Assembly: GCF_002845745.1 (NCBI RefSeq)
Contig: NZ_PIUM01000001.1
Span: 248,001 to 312,000 of the forward strand
From: Telmatospirillum siberiense
GTDB taxonomy: Bacteria > Pseudomonadota > Alphaproteobacteria > Rhodospirillales > Magnetospirillaceae
Length of the DNA stretch: 64,000 nucleotides
Reading direction: 5' to 3'
This document shows, piece by piece, positions 9,556 through 18,889 of this stretch. The notes under the pieces are model-generated. The model saw only the letters and a list, made by a program, of their open reading frames with translations. It had not been told where the DNA came from and made no database searches. Position 1 is the first letter of the stretch. Each line of letters begins with the position of its first letter. The position numbers were made by a program, and so were the translations under genes.

Positions 9556-12500
9556 TCACCGAACTGAGAGCCGCAGGTCAAGGGTGGTGGGAAAATCCGG
9601 ATTGGGCTCGGGCGGCGGCGGAGACATTTCGCCCGGCGTATGACCGATGGCGAAGAAGCGGGCGAGACGGCGGCTTTCCGCCTCATTGGCGTTGATCGGG
9701 AAGGTTTCGTAATTGCGTCCGCCGGGGTGGGCCACGTGATAGGTGCAGCCGCCCAGCGAGCGTTTGTTCCAACTGTCGACCACGTCGAAGATCAGAGGGG
9801 CATGCACGCCGATGGTCGGATGCAGGCAGGACGCCGGCTGCCAGGCGCGGAAGCGGACGCCGGCGACGTACTCTCCCGGCGTTCCGGTCGGCGTCAGCGG
9901 CAGACGGTGGCCATTGCACGTCACCACATGGCGTTCGCCCACCAGGCCGTCGACCTTGACCTGCAGCCGTTCGACCGAGGAATCGACGTAACGCACGGTT
10001 CCTCCGGCGCCGGGTTCCTCTCCCATGACATGCCAGGGTTCCAGGGCCTGGCGGACCTCGACGCCGACGCCGCCGTGGCGGACGTTGCCGTACCGCGGGA
10101 AGCGGAACTCGTAATGCGGGGCGAACCAGGCATTTTCAAAGGGAAAACCGGCGCGGCGCATGTCGTCCAGAAGATCCGTGAAATCCCGCCAGAGGAAATG
10201 GGGCAGCATGAAGCGGTCGCGCAGCGCGTGTCCCCAGCGGACCAGCGGGGCGCGATAGGGTTCGAACCAGAAACGGGCGATCAGGGCGCGGAGAAGAAGC
10301 TGCTGGGCGCAGCTCATCTTTTCGTGCGGCGGCATCTCGAAAGCGCGGAATTCGACCAGGCCGAGCCGTCCGGTGGGGCCATCCGGCGAATAGAGCTTGT
10401 CGATGCATATTTCGGTGCGGTGGGTGTTGCCGGTGACGTCGGTCAGGACGTTGCGCATGATGCGGTCGACCAGCCACGGCGGCACCTCAAGGCCCGGCAA
10501 GGGCAACTGGCGGAGCGCGATGTCCAGTTCGTAGAGGCTGTCGTCACGCGCTTCGTCGACGCGCGGCGCCTGGCTGGTCGGTCCGATGAACAAGCCGGAG
10601 AACAGATAGCTGAGGCTGGGGTGGTTCTGCCAACAGCGGACCAGGCTGCCGAGGAGGTCGGGGCGGCGGAGGAACGGGCTGTCGGGGGCCGTCGCCCCGC
10701 CGACGACGATATGGTTGCCGCCGCCGGTTCCAACGTGGCGGCCGTCGATCATGAACTTCTCGGTGCCGAGACGGGTCTGACGGGCGCAATCGTAGAGCGC
10801 CGCCGTCGTGTCCCTCAGCGCCGGCCACGAGGACTGCGGGTGGATGTTGACCTCGATGACGCCGGGATCCGGGGTCACCTTGATGAGATTGAGCCGGTAA
10901 TCGGTGGGTGGCGGATATCCCTCGATATGCACGGGCACCGAAAGGTCGTCGGCGGTTTCCTCGATGGCGCTCACCAGTTCGACGAAGTCGTCGGCATTGT
11001 CGAGCGGAGGCATGAAGAGGCACAGCTTGCCGCCGCGCGGTTGCAGTCCGAGCGCCGTCCGGACGGTATCGGAAATCCAGCCGGAAGCTGTTTGGCGGAC
11101 TTCGCCCAGGGGTGTTGTGGCCTGCTCCTTGATGATGGCCGTCGGTTTCGCCGTCGGCGAGCCCGTTGCCTGCCGTTTAGGCTGGGCCGTCGGCGGGGAC
11201 TGGCGCAACTGCTGCGGATCGGGCAGGGGGCCGCGCGGCGAGAAGGGATCTTCCGGGTAGGTCCAGGGATAGGCGGAGGGCGAAATCCAGGGCAGCGATT
11301 CGAGCGGCAGCCGATAGCCCAGGGGCGAATCGCCGGGGACCAGAAACATCCGTCCCCGGCGCATCGGCCAGGGGCCGGTGATCCAGCGGGGCCGATCCTT
11401 GGCGTTCCAGCGCTGGATCGGCAGGGCAAACCCGACGGGACGGTCGAGGCCACGGCTGAAGACCAGGGCGAGGCGGGCCCTTTCCTCGGGATCATCGAGC
11501 TTGCAGTCGAGCGGATCGACATTGACCGGCAGCGTCTGTTCGCGGGCGATGTAGTGCAGCGGATCCTCGTAGGCCGCCACCAGATATTGGCTGTCCAGCC
11601 CCAGCCGCTGGCACAGCCGTTCGCCGAACAGGCGCGCGGTTTCCTCGTCGGGCTGATCCTCGGCGTCTTCCGCGGCGACCAGATCTGGATTGTTCCACAA
11701 CGGTTTCCCGTCGCCCCGCCAATAAAGCGAGAAGGCCCAGCGAGGAAGGCTTTCGCCGGGATACCATTTTCCCTGGCCGAAGGTCAGCAGGCCGCCAGGC
11801 GCGAAGCGGTCGCGGAGCCGGTTGATCAGCGCGAAGGCTTTCTGGCGTTTGGTCGGCCCGACGGCGGCGGTGTTCCATTCGTCGGCGTCCATGTCGTCGA
11901 GCGAGACGAACGTGGGTTCGCCGCCCATGGTCAGGCGGACGTCGCCGGATCGCAGGATTTCGTCGATCTTGTTCCCCAGAGCGTCGATGCCGGCCCATTG
12001 TTCGTCCGTGTAGGGCTTGGTGACGCGCGGCGTTTCGACGATGCGCCTGACCTCCATGTGATGGGCGAATTCCACCTCGCAGGGTTCCACCAGGCCGGTG
12101 ATCGGCGCGGCGCTTCCCGGTTCGGGCGTGGCCGCGAGGGGGATATGTCCCTCGCCGGCCAGGAGGCCCGAGGTCGGATCGAGGCCGATCCAGCCGGCTC
12201 CAGGCAGGTAAACTTCCGTCCAGGCATGAAGATCGGTGAAGTCGCGCTCGGGTCCGGCGGGGCCGTCCAGCGGTTTCTGGTCGGGGACCAATTGCACGAG
12301 ATAGCCCGAGACGAACCGCGCGGCCAGCCCCAGGTGGCGCAGCGTCTGCACCAGCAGCCAGGCGCTGTCGCGACACGACCCGGTGCGTTTGCCCAGCGTT
12401 TCCTCGCAGCTTTGGACGCCGGGCTCCATGCGGATGACGTAACCGATCAAATGCTGCAGATCGCGGTTGAGGCCGACCAGGAAGTCGATGGTCCGGCAGG

Positions 12501-12912
12501 CCGTCCGGTCGATGCCCTTGAGGAAGGCCGCGAGTTCCGGTCCCGCCGGCTCGGCCACCAGGAAGGGTTTCAGTTCCTCGCTCAAGGTGGGGTCGTAGTC
12601 GAAGGGAATGGTTTCGGCGGACGGCTCGAGAAAAAAATCAAAAGGATTGAAAACGGCCATTTCGGCGACCAGATCGACCTCGAAGGTCAATGCCGTGACC
12701 GGTTCTGGAAAAACCAGGCGAGCCAGGAAATTGCCCTGGGGATCCTGCTGCCAATTTATGAAATGGCCGGAAGGCTCAACCTTAAGGGCGTAAGATAGGA
12801 TGCTGGTGCGGGAATGGGGGGCCGGGCGAAGCCTGACCACCTGGGGTGAAACCTTGACCGGGCGGTCGTATTGGTAGGTCGTCTTATGGTTGAGGGCGAC
12901 GTGAATGCTCAT
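9556..12912 (-). CDS. Large transglutaminase family protein with DUF2126 region
   Basis: This 1118-residue protein begins with a transglutaminase N-terminal domain (residues 1-95) and a transglutaminase core (about 150-260) with Cys in KRTGSCRDSAWLL, His in DLHAWTEVYLPG and Asp in WIGLDPTSG. The remaining 800 residues match the DUF2126 layout that always follows this domain in such proteins and contain HVGTGGGNHIVVGG, typical of that family. It is the first gene of the minus-strand operon with the ATP-grasp/alpha-E fusion and the short transglutaminase. A proline- and glutamine-rich linker lies near residues 560-600. The ATG at 12912 gives MSIHVALNHKTTYQYD, the usual family start. Confidence 0.9.
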   Translation of the reverse strand: MSIHVALNHKTTYQYDRPVKVSPQVVRLRPAPHSRTSILSYALKVEPSGHFINWQQDPQGNFLARLVFPEPVTALTFEVDLVAEMAVFNPFDFFLEPSAETIPFDYDPTLSEELKPFLVAEPAGPELAAFLKGIDRTACRTIDFLVGLNRDLQHLIGYVIRMEPGVQSCEETLGKRTGSCRDSAWLLVQTLRHLGLAARFVSGYLVQLVPDQKPLDGPAGPERDFTDLHAWTEVYLPGAGWIGLDPTSGLLAGEGHIPLAATPEPGSAAPITGLVEPCEVEFAHHMEVRRIVETPRVTKPYTDEQWAGIDALGNKIDEILRSGDVRLTMGGEPTFVSLDDMDADEWNTAAVGPTKRQKAFALINRLRDRFAPGGLLTFGQGKWYPGESLPRWAFSLYWRGDGKPLWNNPDLVAAEDAEDQPDEETARLFGERLCQRLGLDSQYLVAAYEDPLHYIAREQTLPVNVDPLDCKLDDPEERARLALVFSRGLDRPVGFALPIQRWNAKDRPRWITGPWPMRRGRMFLVPGDSPLGYRLPLESLPWISPSAYPWTYPEDPFSPRGPLPDPQQLRQSPPTAQPKRQATGSPTAKPTAIIKEQATTPLGEVRQTASGWISDTVRTALGLQPRGGKLCLFMPPLDNADDFVELVSAIEETADDLSVPVHIEGYPPPTDYRLNLIKVTPDPGVIEVNIHPQSSWPALRDTTAALYDCARQTRLGTEKFMIDGRHVGTGGGNHIVVGGATAPDSPFLRRPDLLGSLVRCWQNHPSLSYLFSGLFIGPTSQAPRVDEARDDSLYELDIALRQLPLPGLEVPPWLVDRIMRNVLTDVTGNTHRTEICIDKLYSPDGPTGRLGLVEFRAFEMPPHEKMSCAQQLLLRALIARFWFEPYRAPLVRWGHALRDRFMLPHFLWRDFTDLLDDMRRAGFPFENAWFAPHYEFRFPRYGNVRHGGVGVEVRQALEPWHVMGEEPGAGGTVRYVDSSVERLQVKVDGLVGERHVVTCNGHRLPLTPTGTPGEYVAGVRFRAWQPASCLHPTIGVHAPLIFDVVDSWNKRSLGGCTYHVAHPGGRNYETFPINANEAESRRLARFFAIGHTPGEMSPPPPEPNPDFPTTLDLRLSVR

Positions 12913-13185
12913 GTGGCTCCCCGAAATGATGGCCGTCTGCGATCAATGGCTCAAAGCCGGGTTCATCGCAAGCCAAGATTTGTCCGATTTTTGGGCAGTC
13001 AAGGGCGCGGCCTGTCTTTTGGGCTACTTTGAGGCGGGAACCATTGGCAGACGTGACCTTTGTCATGTGTTACCTTTGTTGCAACCCATTAAAGTCGGTG
13101 GCATATTCGGCTTCAGGGTCCCAAAAAGTAAATGGTTGCCCCTCGGTTCATTCGAATTTCTACATAAAGCCAAGAAAGGCAAGAA

Positions 13186-13914
13186 ATGGGCAGGGACTAC
13201 CACATCCTGGTATTGGAAGATGAACCGGCCACCTGCGCCATGTTGGCAACTCTCATGGAATCTGAGGGCTTTCGCGTCAGTACTGCGCAGCGCGCCGCGC
13301 AGGCCCATGATCTGGTCGCTCATCATCGTTTTGATCTGATACTTCTCGATTTGAACCTGCCTGACGAGGACGGTCTCTACATCGCCCGCGAAATGCGTGC
13401 CAAATCGGATGTCGGCATCATCATGCTGACCTCGCGCAAGGAGGATATCGATCGCGTGATCGGCCTTGAGATGGGCGCCGACGATTACGTGACGAAGCCG
13501 TTTTTCCCGCGTGAGTTGGTGGCCCGGGTGAAGAATTTGCTGCGCCGTCTGAACATGCCGCGCGCCGGACGCCGGGCCGATGGCCCGCCCGGCAGCGAAG
13601 TCCGGCGTTTCGACGGCTGGGAGATGGATCTCGCCAAGCGCAGCCTGATCGATCCGCAAGGCCTGGAAATCAATCTGACGCGGGCCGAATTCGATTTGCT
13701 GACCGCCCTGGTCAACAGTGCCGGCCGCGTATTGTCGCGTGATCAGCTTCTCGATGCCATCGGCAGTCAGTTCTGGACGCCGGTGGATCGTACCATCGAC
13801 GTTCTGGTCAGCCGCTTGCGCCGCAAGATGGAAGTCGACCCCAAGTCCCCCGCGATGATTCTGACCAGTCACGGTTTCGGCTATAAATTCGCCCCGTCGG
13901 TGGCGGTGGGCTGA
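13186..13914 (+). CDS. OmpR-family two-component response regulator
   Basis: A 242-residue regulator. An N-terminal receiver domain has the phosphoacceptor Asp in ILLDLNLPDEDG and the conserved Lys in DYVTKPF. A C-terminal winged-helix trans_reg_C domain follows (about 145-238; NLTRAEFDLLTAL, DRTIDVLVSRLRRK, ILTSHGFGYKF). It resembles TorR/OmpR in architecture. No histidine kinase lies next to it, so it is an orphan here. It is divergent from the transglutaminase/DUF2126 operon across a 273-base gap and could regulate it, but this is only position-based. An AAGAAAGGCAAGAA stretch precedes the ATG. Confidence 0.92.
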   Translation: MGRDYHILVLEDEPATCAMLATLMESEGFRVSTAQRAAQAHDLVAHHRFDLILLDLNLPDEDGLYIAREMRAKSDVGIIMLTSRKEDIDRVIGLEMGADDYVTKPFFPRELVARVKNLLRRLNMPRAGRRADGPPGSEVRRFDGWEMDLAKRSLIDPQGLEINLTRAEFDLLTALVNSAGRVLSRDQLLDAIGSQFWTPVDRTIDVLVSRLRRKMEVDPKSPAMILTSHGFGYKFAPSVAVG

Positions 13915-14026
13915 ACCGGCAATCGGTGGTGATGGGCTGAACTGGATAACCCTCCTAAGGTTATCGACGCGCTTTGCAAACGGCGCCACAATGAGCCGCG
14001 CCCGGGTTTGGCAAGGGGGCGGATGA

Positions 14027-15412
14027 GTGAGTGCGGTTTCCGCTATTGATTGGACCAAGCAACGGATTTTGATCGTCGATCGCGACGAACAGTTCCGTTT
14101 TTTTGCACGCGGCCTGTTTCTTCACCGCCGGGTTTGCGAGGTCCAGAGTACGGCTCGCGTCACCGAGGTGCCGCGTCTTTCCCACCAGGAAATCAATATC
14201 GCTTTCATCGAGGTGCCCGAGGACGACACCCCCGTCATCCAGATGCTGCGGTGGTTGCGTCATGGCGAGGACAGTCCCGCTCCCGAAATGCCGGTCATCT
14301 TGTTGGTGAAAACGCTGGACAAGACCCAGTTGGCCCGCGTTACGGCCTTCGGTATTCATGGCATTCTGCAAAAACCGGTATCGGGCGAGAAACTGCTGAA
14401 GGCGGTCGTCGGCGTGGCGACCAATCCGCGCCTGTTCAAATCGGCGGGGGAACCCGTCGCCGACGCCGCGTCGAAAGTTCTTCCAGCGGCCAAGGTGGCC
14501 GTCGAGGAATCCGCTCCGGCGTCCGTCCCCGTCGGAGAGGCGCCGCCGCCCCCGCCGGTCGAGCGGCGAACGGCCGCCCAAAAGGCGGTCAGGGTGGCCG
14601 CACGACCCGTCGGACGGGATCTTCCCTCGCCGCCTCCGGCGATGACGGTCCGCTCGGGAGGCGGTATCGGCGCTGTCGAGCCTCCAGCCAAATCGAACCG
14701 GGGGACGGATCCGATCGAAGTGGTCGCAAGCCCTCCGGTGGCCGAGATCCGGCCATGGCCCGACGAATCGGCCGCCGTCGGGAAGGCGCCGTCGGAGCCG
14801 CTGGAACTGGCCGCCCTCGCGGAAAACAAGAAAAAAAAGAAGAAAGACATTGCCCTGGCGGACCCGCTCCAGGACAAGGACGGCGCCAAAAAGGACGCTG
14901 GGGCCGGGATCGAAGCAATCCTTGAGGCCCACGCCTCATGGGTTGCCAGCAGCGGCGGAGACGGCCGCCGGGCCAACCTCGAAGGGCGCGAGTTGTGTGG
15001 TCTGGCCCTCGGCGGCAAAGTGCTGAGCTCGGCGATGCTGCGGCGCGCCGAGCTTTCCGGGTCCGATTTCACCGGGGCCGATATGCACGGCGTCGACCTT
15101 CGCAATGCCGACGTTTTCGGCGGCACCTTCGTCGGGACCAATCTGGCCGTGGCCCGCATGCGGCATGCCAAATTGCGGGGGTGCGTCTTTTCCCAGGCCA
15201 GCCTGAAGGGCGCCGACCTGGGCGGAGCCGATCTGACCGGGGCGACATTCGGCGACGCCGACCTGACGGGCGCCATTCTCGTCGGGGCCAATCTGGCCGA
15301 AGCCGATTTGTCAGAGGTGGGCGGTTTGATCCAAGGGCAATTGGACGGTGTCAAAGGCGATGCCGCGACCCGACTGCCGCCAGGTCTGATTTTGCCGGAG
15401 GGAAATGATTGA
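14027..15412 (+). CDS. Degenerate receiver-like domain fused to pentapeptide repeats
   Basis: A 461-residue protein of unusual build. Residues about 12-130 look like a response-regulator receiver (RILIVDRDEQ at the start, ILQKPVS with the conserved Lys near 118-124), but the phosphoacceptor position reads IAFIEVPED, with Glu in place of Asp. A long proline-, alanine- and charge-rich linker follows (about 145-300, with a run of lysines near 270-275). The C-terminal 130 residues are pentapeptide repeats of the A(D/N)LxG type, forming a predicted right-handed beta helix. No signal peptide is seen. The start is a GTG after AGGGGGCGG. It is downstream of the OmpR-type regulator with a 112-base gap. 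Function unknown. Confidence 0.8.
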   Translation: MSAVSAIDWTKQRILIVDRDEQFRFFARGLFLHRRVCEVQSTARVTEVPRLSHQEINIAFIEVPEDDTPVIQMLRWLRHGEDSPAPEMPVILLVKTLDKTQLARVTAFGIHGILQKPVSGEKLLKAVVGVATNPRLFKSAGEPVADAASKVLPAAKVAVEESAPASVPVGEAPPPPPVERRTAAQKAVRVAARPVGRDLPSPPPAMTVRSGGGIGAVEPPAKSNRGTDPIEVVASPPVAEIRPWPDESAAVGKAPSEPLELAALAENKKKKKKDIALADPLQDKDGAKKDAGAGIEAILEAHASWVASSGGDGRRANLEGRELCGLALGGKVLSSAMLRRAELSGSDFTGADMHGVDLRNADVFGGTFVGTNLAVARMRHAKLRGCVFSQASLKGADLGGADLTGATFGDADLTGAILVGANLAEADLSEVGGLIQGQLDGVKGDAATRLPPGLILPEGND

Positions 15413-15696
15413 TTCGGCATGGCGGATGACTGAGGTTCTGGCTAAACGATAAGTGCCACAGGCCCTTGTCGAGATTTGCTATAAGACGTTCGGGCGGATT
15501 CGCTCCGCTCCGGGGCACGATCCTGTGGATAAACGGGGCCCTGCCGTGCTATTGGGCATTCTGTCGGTCATGCCGGTCGCCTGAGCCCGAGCGGCGCTTC
15601 GGCCCGCCGGGGCGGAGCGTGGACGTCATCTGAAACCGTGGGGTTTGGAGCGTTAATTTCGTGACAAGCCCTGAGTTTTGAACCATAGAGGATTTT

Positions 15697-16602
15697 ATGT
15701 CGACTTCAGTTGCTGCTCCCCGGCCGTCGCCTTTCGTCCTTTGGCTGATGGCCATCCGTCCGCGAACCCTGAGCCTTTCGGCGGTTCCGGTGGCGGTGGG
15801 CAGCGCGATCGCCTGGAGCGGCGACGGACGCATCAATTGCCTGGCCATTCCCTTGGCGCTGGTCGCCGCCATGGCCATCCAGATCTGCTCCAACCTGTAC
15901 AACGATGTCGCCGATCACGAGCGTGGTGCCGACGGTCCCGATCGCCTGGGGCCGCTGCGGGTGACGGCTGCGGGTCTTCTGTCACCCTCCCAGATGAAGC
16001 GCGGCGCCATGGTCTGCACGGTCGTGGCGGCGCTGGCCGGCCTCAGCCTGGTCTGGATGGGCGGTTGGCCAATTCTTCTTTTGGGCGTCGCCAGTCTGCT
16101 GGCCGCCTGGGCCTACACCGGCGGTCCGCTGCCTATCGCCTACACGCCGTTCGGTGAAATTTGCGTCCTGATCTTTTTCGGCATCGGCGCCGTGGCTGGA
16201 ACCTATTGGCTGCATCTGGGGCGGGTGACGGTGGCTTCGGTCCTGGGCGGTGTCGCCATCGGTTGCTTCGGCTCGGCGGTCCTGCTGGTCAATAACTATC
16301 GCGACATCGTGGCCGATACCCGGGCCGGGCGCCGGACCCTGGCTATCGTCGCCGGTCCGCGGATCAGCCGGTGGCTTTACGCCCTGCTGATGGTCACTCC
16401 TTTCGCCCTGCTGCCGGTGTTCGACCTTCTGCTGCGCGGCGGGCACGCCTGGGTGGCCCTGGTCGGCCTGCCCCTGGCCCTGGTGATGGTCAGGCGGTTC
16501 TTCCGCGAGGCGCCGGGGCCGGCCTTCAATCGGATTCTCGGGCAAACGGCCCAGGTGCAGTTGGCCTATGGCCTGTTGCTTTGTGTCGGACTCGCCCTGT
16601 GA
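15697..16602 (+). CDS. menA: MenA-like UbiA-superfamily prenyltransferase
   Basis: A 301-residue membrane prenyltransferase of the UbiA superfamily, nearest to MenA (1,4-dihydroxy-2-naphthoate polyprenyltransferase), which attaches the isoprenoid tail in menaquinone synthesis. The first aspartate-rich motif is NLYNDVADHERGAD and the second region is NNYRDIVADTRAGRRT; both are MenA-like rather than UbiA-like. About eight to nine hydrophobic helices are visible. The gene overlaps the next gene (TlpA-like) by GTGA and lies upstream of ubiTUV, so it sits in a quinone block. No other men gene is in the window, so the real aromatic substrate is uncertain. Confidence 0.85.
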   Translation: MSTSVAAPRPSPFVLWLMAIRPRTLSLSAVPVAVGSAIAWSGDGRINCLAIPLALVAAMAIQICSNLYNDVADHERGADGPDRLGPLRVTAAGLLSPSQMKRGAMVCTVVAALAGLSLVWMGGWPILLLGVASLLAAWAYTGGPLPIAYTPFGEICVLIFFGIGAVAGTYWLHLGRVTVASVLGGVAIGCFGSAVLLVNNYRDIVADTRAGRRTLAIVAGPRISRWLYALLMVTPFALLPVFDLLLRGGHAWVALVGLPLALVMVRRFFREAPGPAFNRILGQTAQVQLAYGLLLCVGLAL

Positions 16603-17129
16603 GGGCCCCGCGCGGGCGGCTTGCCCGTCTTTTCGGCTTTCTGCTGGTCGTCGCCATGGGGCATTCCGCGCATGCCGGCGAGCTGCTGCTCTCCTCGGCG
16701 CCGAAGCTCGTGCCATCTGTGACCTTCACCGATCAGGACGGCCGCCCGCTTGGGCTGGAGGCGTTCAAGGGCAAGGTGGTGGTGCTTGATTATTGGGCCA
16801 CCTGGTGCGCGCCCTGCCGCGCCGAATTCCCTCAACTCGACAAGCTGCAGGGCCGACTGGCCGACAAGGGATTGGTCGTGGTGGCCGTTTCCCTGGACCG
16901 CAAGGGTAAACCGGTGGTCGATCGTTTCTACGAGGATCTGCGCATCTCCCATTTGGGTAAATATCTCGATCCGTCGAGCCACAGCGCCACGGCGCTGGGA
17001 ATTCGCGGGCTTCCCACCACGCTGCTCATCGACCGCCAGGGGCGGGAAGTGGTGCGTGTCGAAGGCGAGGCCGCCTGGGATGGCCCCGAGATCGGTAAAA
17101 TCCTCGAAGGTCTCCTGGCCGGCGGGTGA
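16599..17129 (+). CDS. TlpA/ResA-like periplasmic thioredoxin
   Basis: A 176-residue exported thioredoxin-fold protein. A signal peptide (RLARLFGFLLVVAMGHSAHA) is followed by an AhpC-TSA/redoxin-type domain with the redox motif WATWCAPC and the cis-proline loop in RGLPTTLLID. Such proteins reduce disulfides in the periplasm, for example in cytochrome c maturation. The GTG start at 16599 overlaps the stop of the MenA-like gene, so the two are translationally coupled. No cytochrome maturation gene is nearby; the link with quinone genes is positional. Confidence 0.88.
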   Translation: MRAPRGRLARLFGFLLVVAMGHSAHAGELLLSSAPKLVPSVTFTDQDGRPLGLEAFKGKVVVLDYWATWCAPCRAEFPQLDKLQGRLADKGLVVVAVSLDRKGKPVVDRFYEDLRISHLGKYLDPSSHSATALGIRGLPTTLLIDRQGREVVRVEGEAAWDGPEIGKILEGLLAGG

Positions 17130-17213
17130 ACGGCCTTGTCGCCGGATCTCTTGACGCGGCGGTCCCCCGGATGCTTTGCTGCGAGTTCTGGCCATAAAAA
17201 AATCGGGGTTGTT

Positions 17214-17891
17214 ATGCAGTATCAACGCACGGAGCGTTCGCGCCCCGTGGATCCGCCGTTTTCGCCGGTTCTGCTGGCTGGGGTGGCGTTGACGCCGGTA
17301 CCGCCGCGCCTTCTCCAGCCGTTGTTCGACGGTGTCATGGCGGTGGTGCGACGCCGGCATCCCGATATTCTGGAAAGATTGAGCGCCTATCCCGATGCGG
17401 TGGTCGGCATCGATCCCGTCGATCTGCCGTTCGTTCTGATCCTGGAACCGCGGCCCGATCGGCCCCGGCTCACGGTGCGCCGCGATTTTTCGGATATGAC
17501 GACGACGGCGGTGGTTCGCGGGCCCTTGAGCCTGCTGTTCGCCTTGGCCGAGGGGCGCCTGGACGGCGACGCGGTCTTCTTCTCGCGTCAATTGGTCATC
17601 GAAGGCGATACCGAGGTGGTGCTGGCGCTGCGCAATGCGGTCGACGGAGCCGGCATCGATCTCGATGCCGATTTCGCCGCCACGCTGGGCCCACTGGCCC
17701 GGCCGCTTCGGCGTGTCGGTCTGGTCGGAGGCCGGCTGTTCGATCGCCTGTCGCGTGACATGGACCTGATCCGCCGGGCCTTGGTCGGGCAGGCGCTGAA
17801 AGGGGTCGATGCCCAGTCGGCCCGCCTGGCCGAGCTGGAAAGCGAAGTGGCCACCCTGCGCCGGAGTCTTCGTCAGCGGGAGCGGCCGTGA
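17214..17891 (+). CDS. ubiT: UbiT-like SCP2 sterol-binding domain protein
   Basis: A 225-residue protein with an SCP2-type lipid-binding domain (about residues 40-150). UbiT in E. coli is needed with UbiU and UbiV for ubiquinone synthesis without oxygen and is thought to bind or carry the hydrophobic intermediates. Here it lies directly upstream of ubiU (overlapping by one to four bases) and ubiV, which is the main support for the name. The C-terminal 60 residues are helical and end in a short coiled-coil segment (LAELESEVATLRRSLR). The ATG at 17214 follows a weak GGGG element; the frame is open back to 17136. Confidence 0.85.
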   Translation: MQYQRTERSRPVDPPFSPVLLAGVALTPVPPRLLQPLFDGVMAVVRRRHPDILERLSAYPDAVVGIDPVDLPFVLILEPRPDRPRLTVRRDFSDMTTTAVVRGPLSLLFALAEGRLDGDAVFFSRQLVIEGDTEVVLALRNAVDGAGIDLDADFAATLGPLARPLRRVGLVGGRLFDRLSRDMDLIRRALVGQALKGVDAQSARLAELESEVATLRRSLRQRERP

Positions 17892-18889
17892 TGGCGGCGT
17901 CCCAATCGCCCGTCGAACTGGTCTGTCCTGCCGGAACGCCGGCGGCTTTGCGGGCGGCCATCGATGCCGGGGCCGATTGCGTCTATCTGGGCTTTCGCGA
18001 CGAGACCAATGCCCGCAACTTCCCCGGCCTGAATTTCAGCCGCGAGGAACTGGCCGAGGGAGTGGCCTACGCCCATGCTCGCGGCGGCCGGGTCTATGTG
18101 GCGATCAATACCTTTCCCCGCGCCGGCCATCCCGAGATCTGGCACCGCGCCGTCGATGATGCGGCGAGGCTCGGTGTCGATGCGGTGATTCTGGCCGACC
18201 TGGGCCTTTGTGACTATGCGGCCCGCAAACATCCCGATTTGCGGCTTCACTTGTCGGTGCAGGCCTCGGCCTCCTCGGCCGAAGCCATCCGTTTCTATCA
18301 TGAGGCTTTCGGCATTCGCCGCGCCGTGCTGCCCCGGGTGTTGACCGTTTCCGAAATCGCCGGTCTCGGCGCGGCCGTTCCGGTGGAGATGGAGGTGTTC
18401 GTCTTCGGCGGGCTTTGCGTGATGGCGGAAGGCCGCTGCGCGCTGTCCTCCTACGCCACCGGCAAATCGCCGAACATGAACGGCGCCTGCTCGCCCGCCA
18501 GCCATGTCCGCTATATCGAAAAAGGCGACAAGGTGGTCAGCCAGTTGGGCGGCTTCACCATCAATACCTTCGGTGCCGGCGAGCCGGCCGGCTATCCGAC
18601 GCTCTGCAAGGGACGCTTCGAAGCCAACGGTCGTCTGAACTATCTTTTCGAGGAGCCGACCTCGCTCAATACCCTGTCCATTCTGCCGGAGATGATCGCC
18701 GCCGGCGTGCGGGCCTTCAAGATCGAAGGCCGGCAGCGCGGCCGGGCCTATGTGGCGAATGTGGTGCGGTCCTTTCGCCAGGCGGTCGACGCCATCGCCC
18801 GAGGCGAAACGCCGCCCGACATGGCGCTGGAGGACATCACCGAAGGGGGCCGGCAGACCGCCGGCGCCTATGAACGGAGCTGGCGATGA
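17891..18889 (+). CDS. ubiU: UbiU, peptidase U32 family Fe-S protein for anaerobic ubiquinone synthesis
   Basis: A 332-residue member of the U32 family. UbiU forms a heterodimer with UbiV; each carries a 4Fe-4S cluster and together they act in oxygen-independent ring hydroxylation of ubiquinone. The opening VELVCPAGTPAALRAAIDAGAD and four candidate cluster cysteines are visible (two in GLCVMAEGRC, one in MNGACSPAS, one in LCKGRF). The family signature FKIEGRQRG lies near residue 278. A GTG at 17888 and the ATG at 17891 are both possible starts; the ATG is preferred. It overlaps ubiV by four bases (ATGA). Confidence 0.93.
   Translation: MAASQSPVELVCPAGTPAALRAAIDAGADCVYLGFRDETNARNFPGLNFSREELAEGVAYAHARGGRVYVAINTFPRAGHPEIWHRAVDDAARLGVDAVILADLGLCDYAARKHPDLRLHLSVQASASSAEAIRFYHEAFGIRRAVLPRVLTVSEIAGLGAAVPVEMEVFVFGGLCVMAEGRCALSSYATGKSPNMNGACSPASHVRYIEKGDKVVSQLGGFTINTFGAGEPAGYPTLCKGRFEANGRLNYLFEEPTSLNTLSILPEMIAAGVRAFKIEGRQRGRAYVANVVRSFRQAVDAIARGETPPDMALEDITEGGRQTAGAYERSWR

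Noticed and set aside
9640-12798. Plus-strand open frame of over 1000 codons opposite the large transglutaminase gene
   Set aside because: The minus strand carries clear family motifs over the same span; the plus frame has no recognisable domain and an amino acid composition typical of an antisense frame in high-GC DNA.
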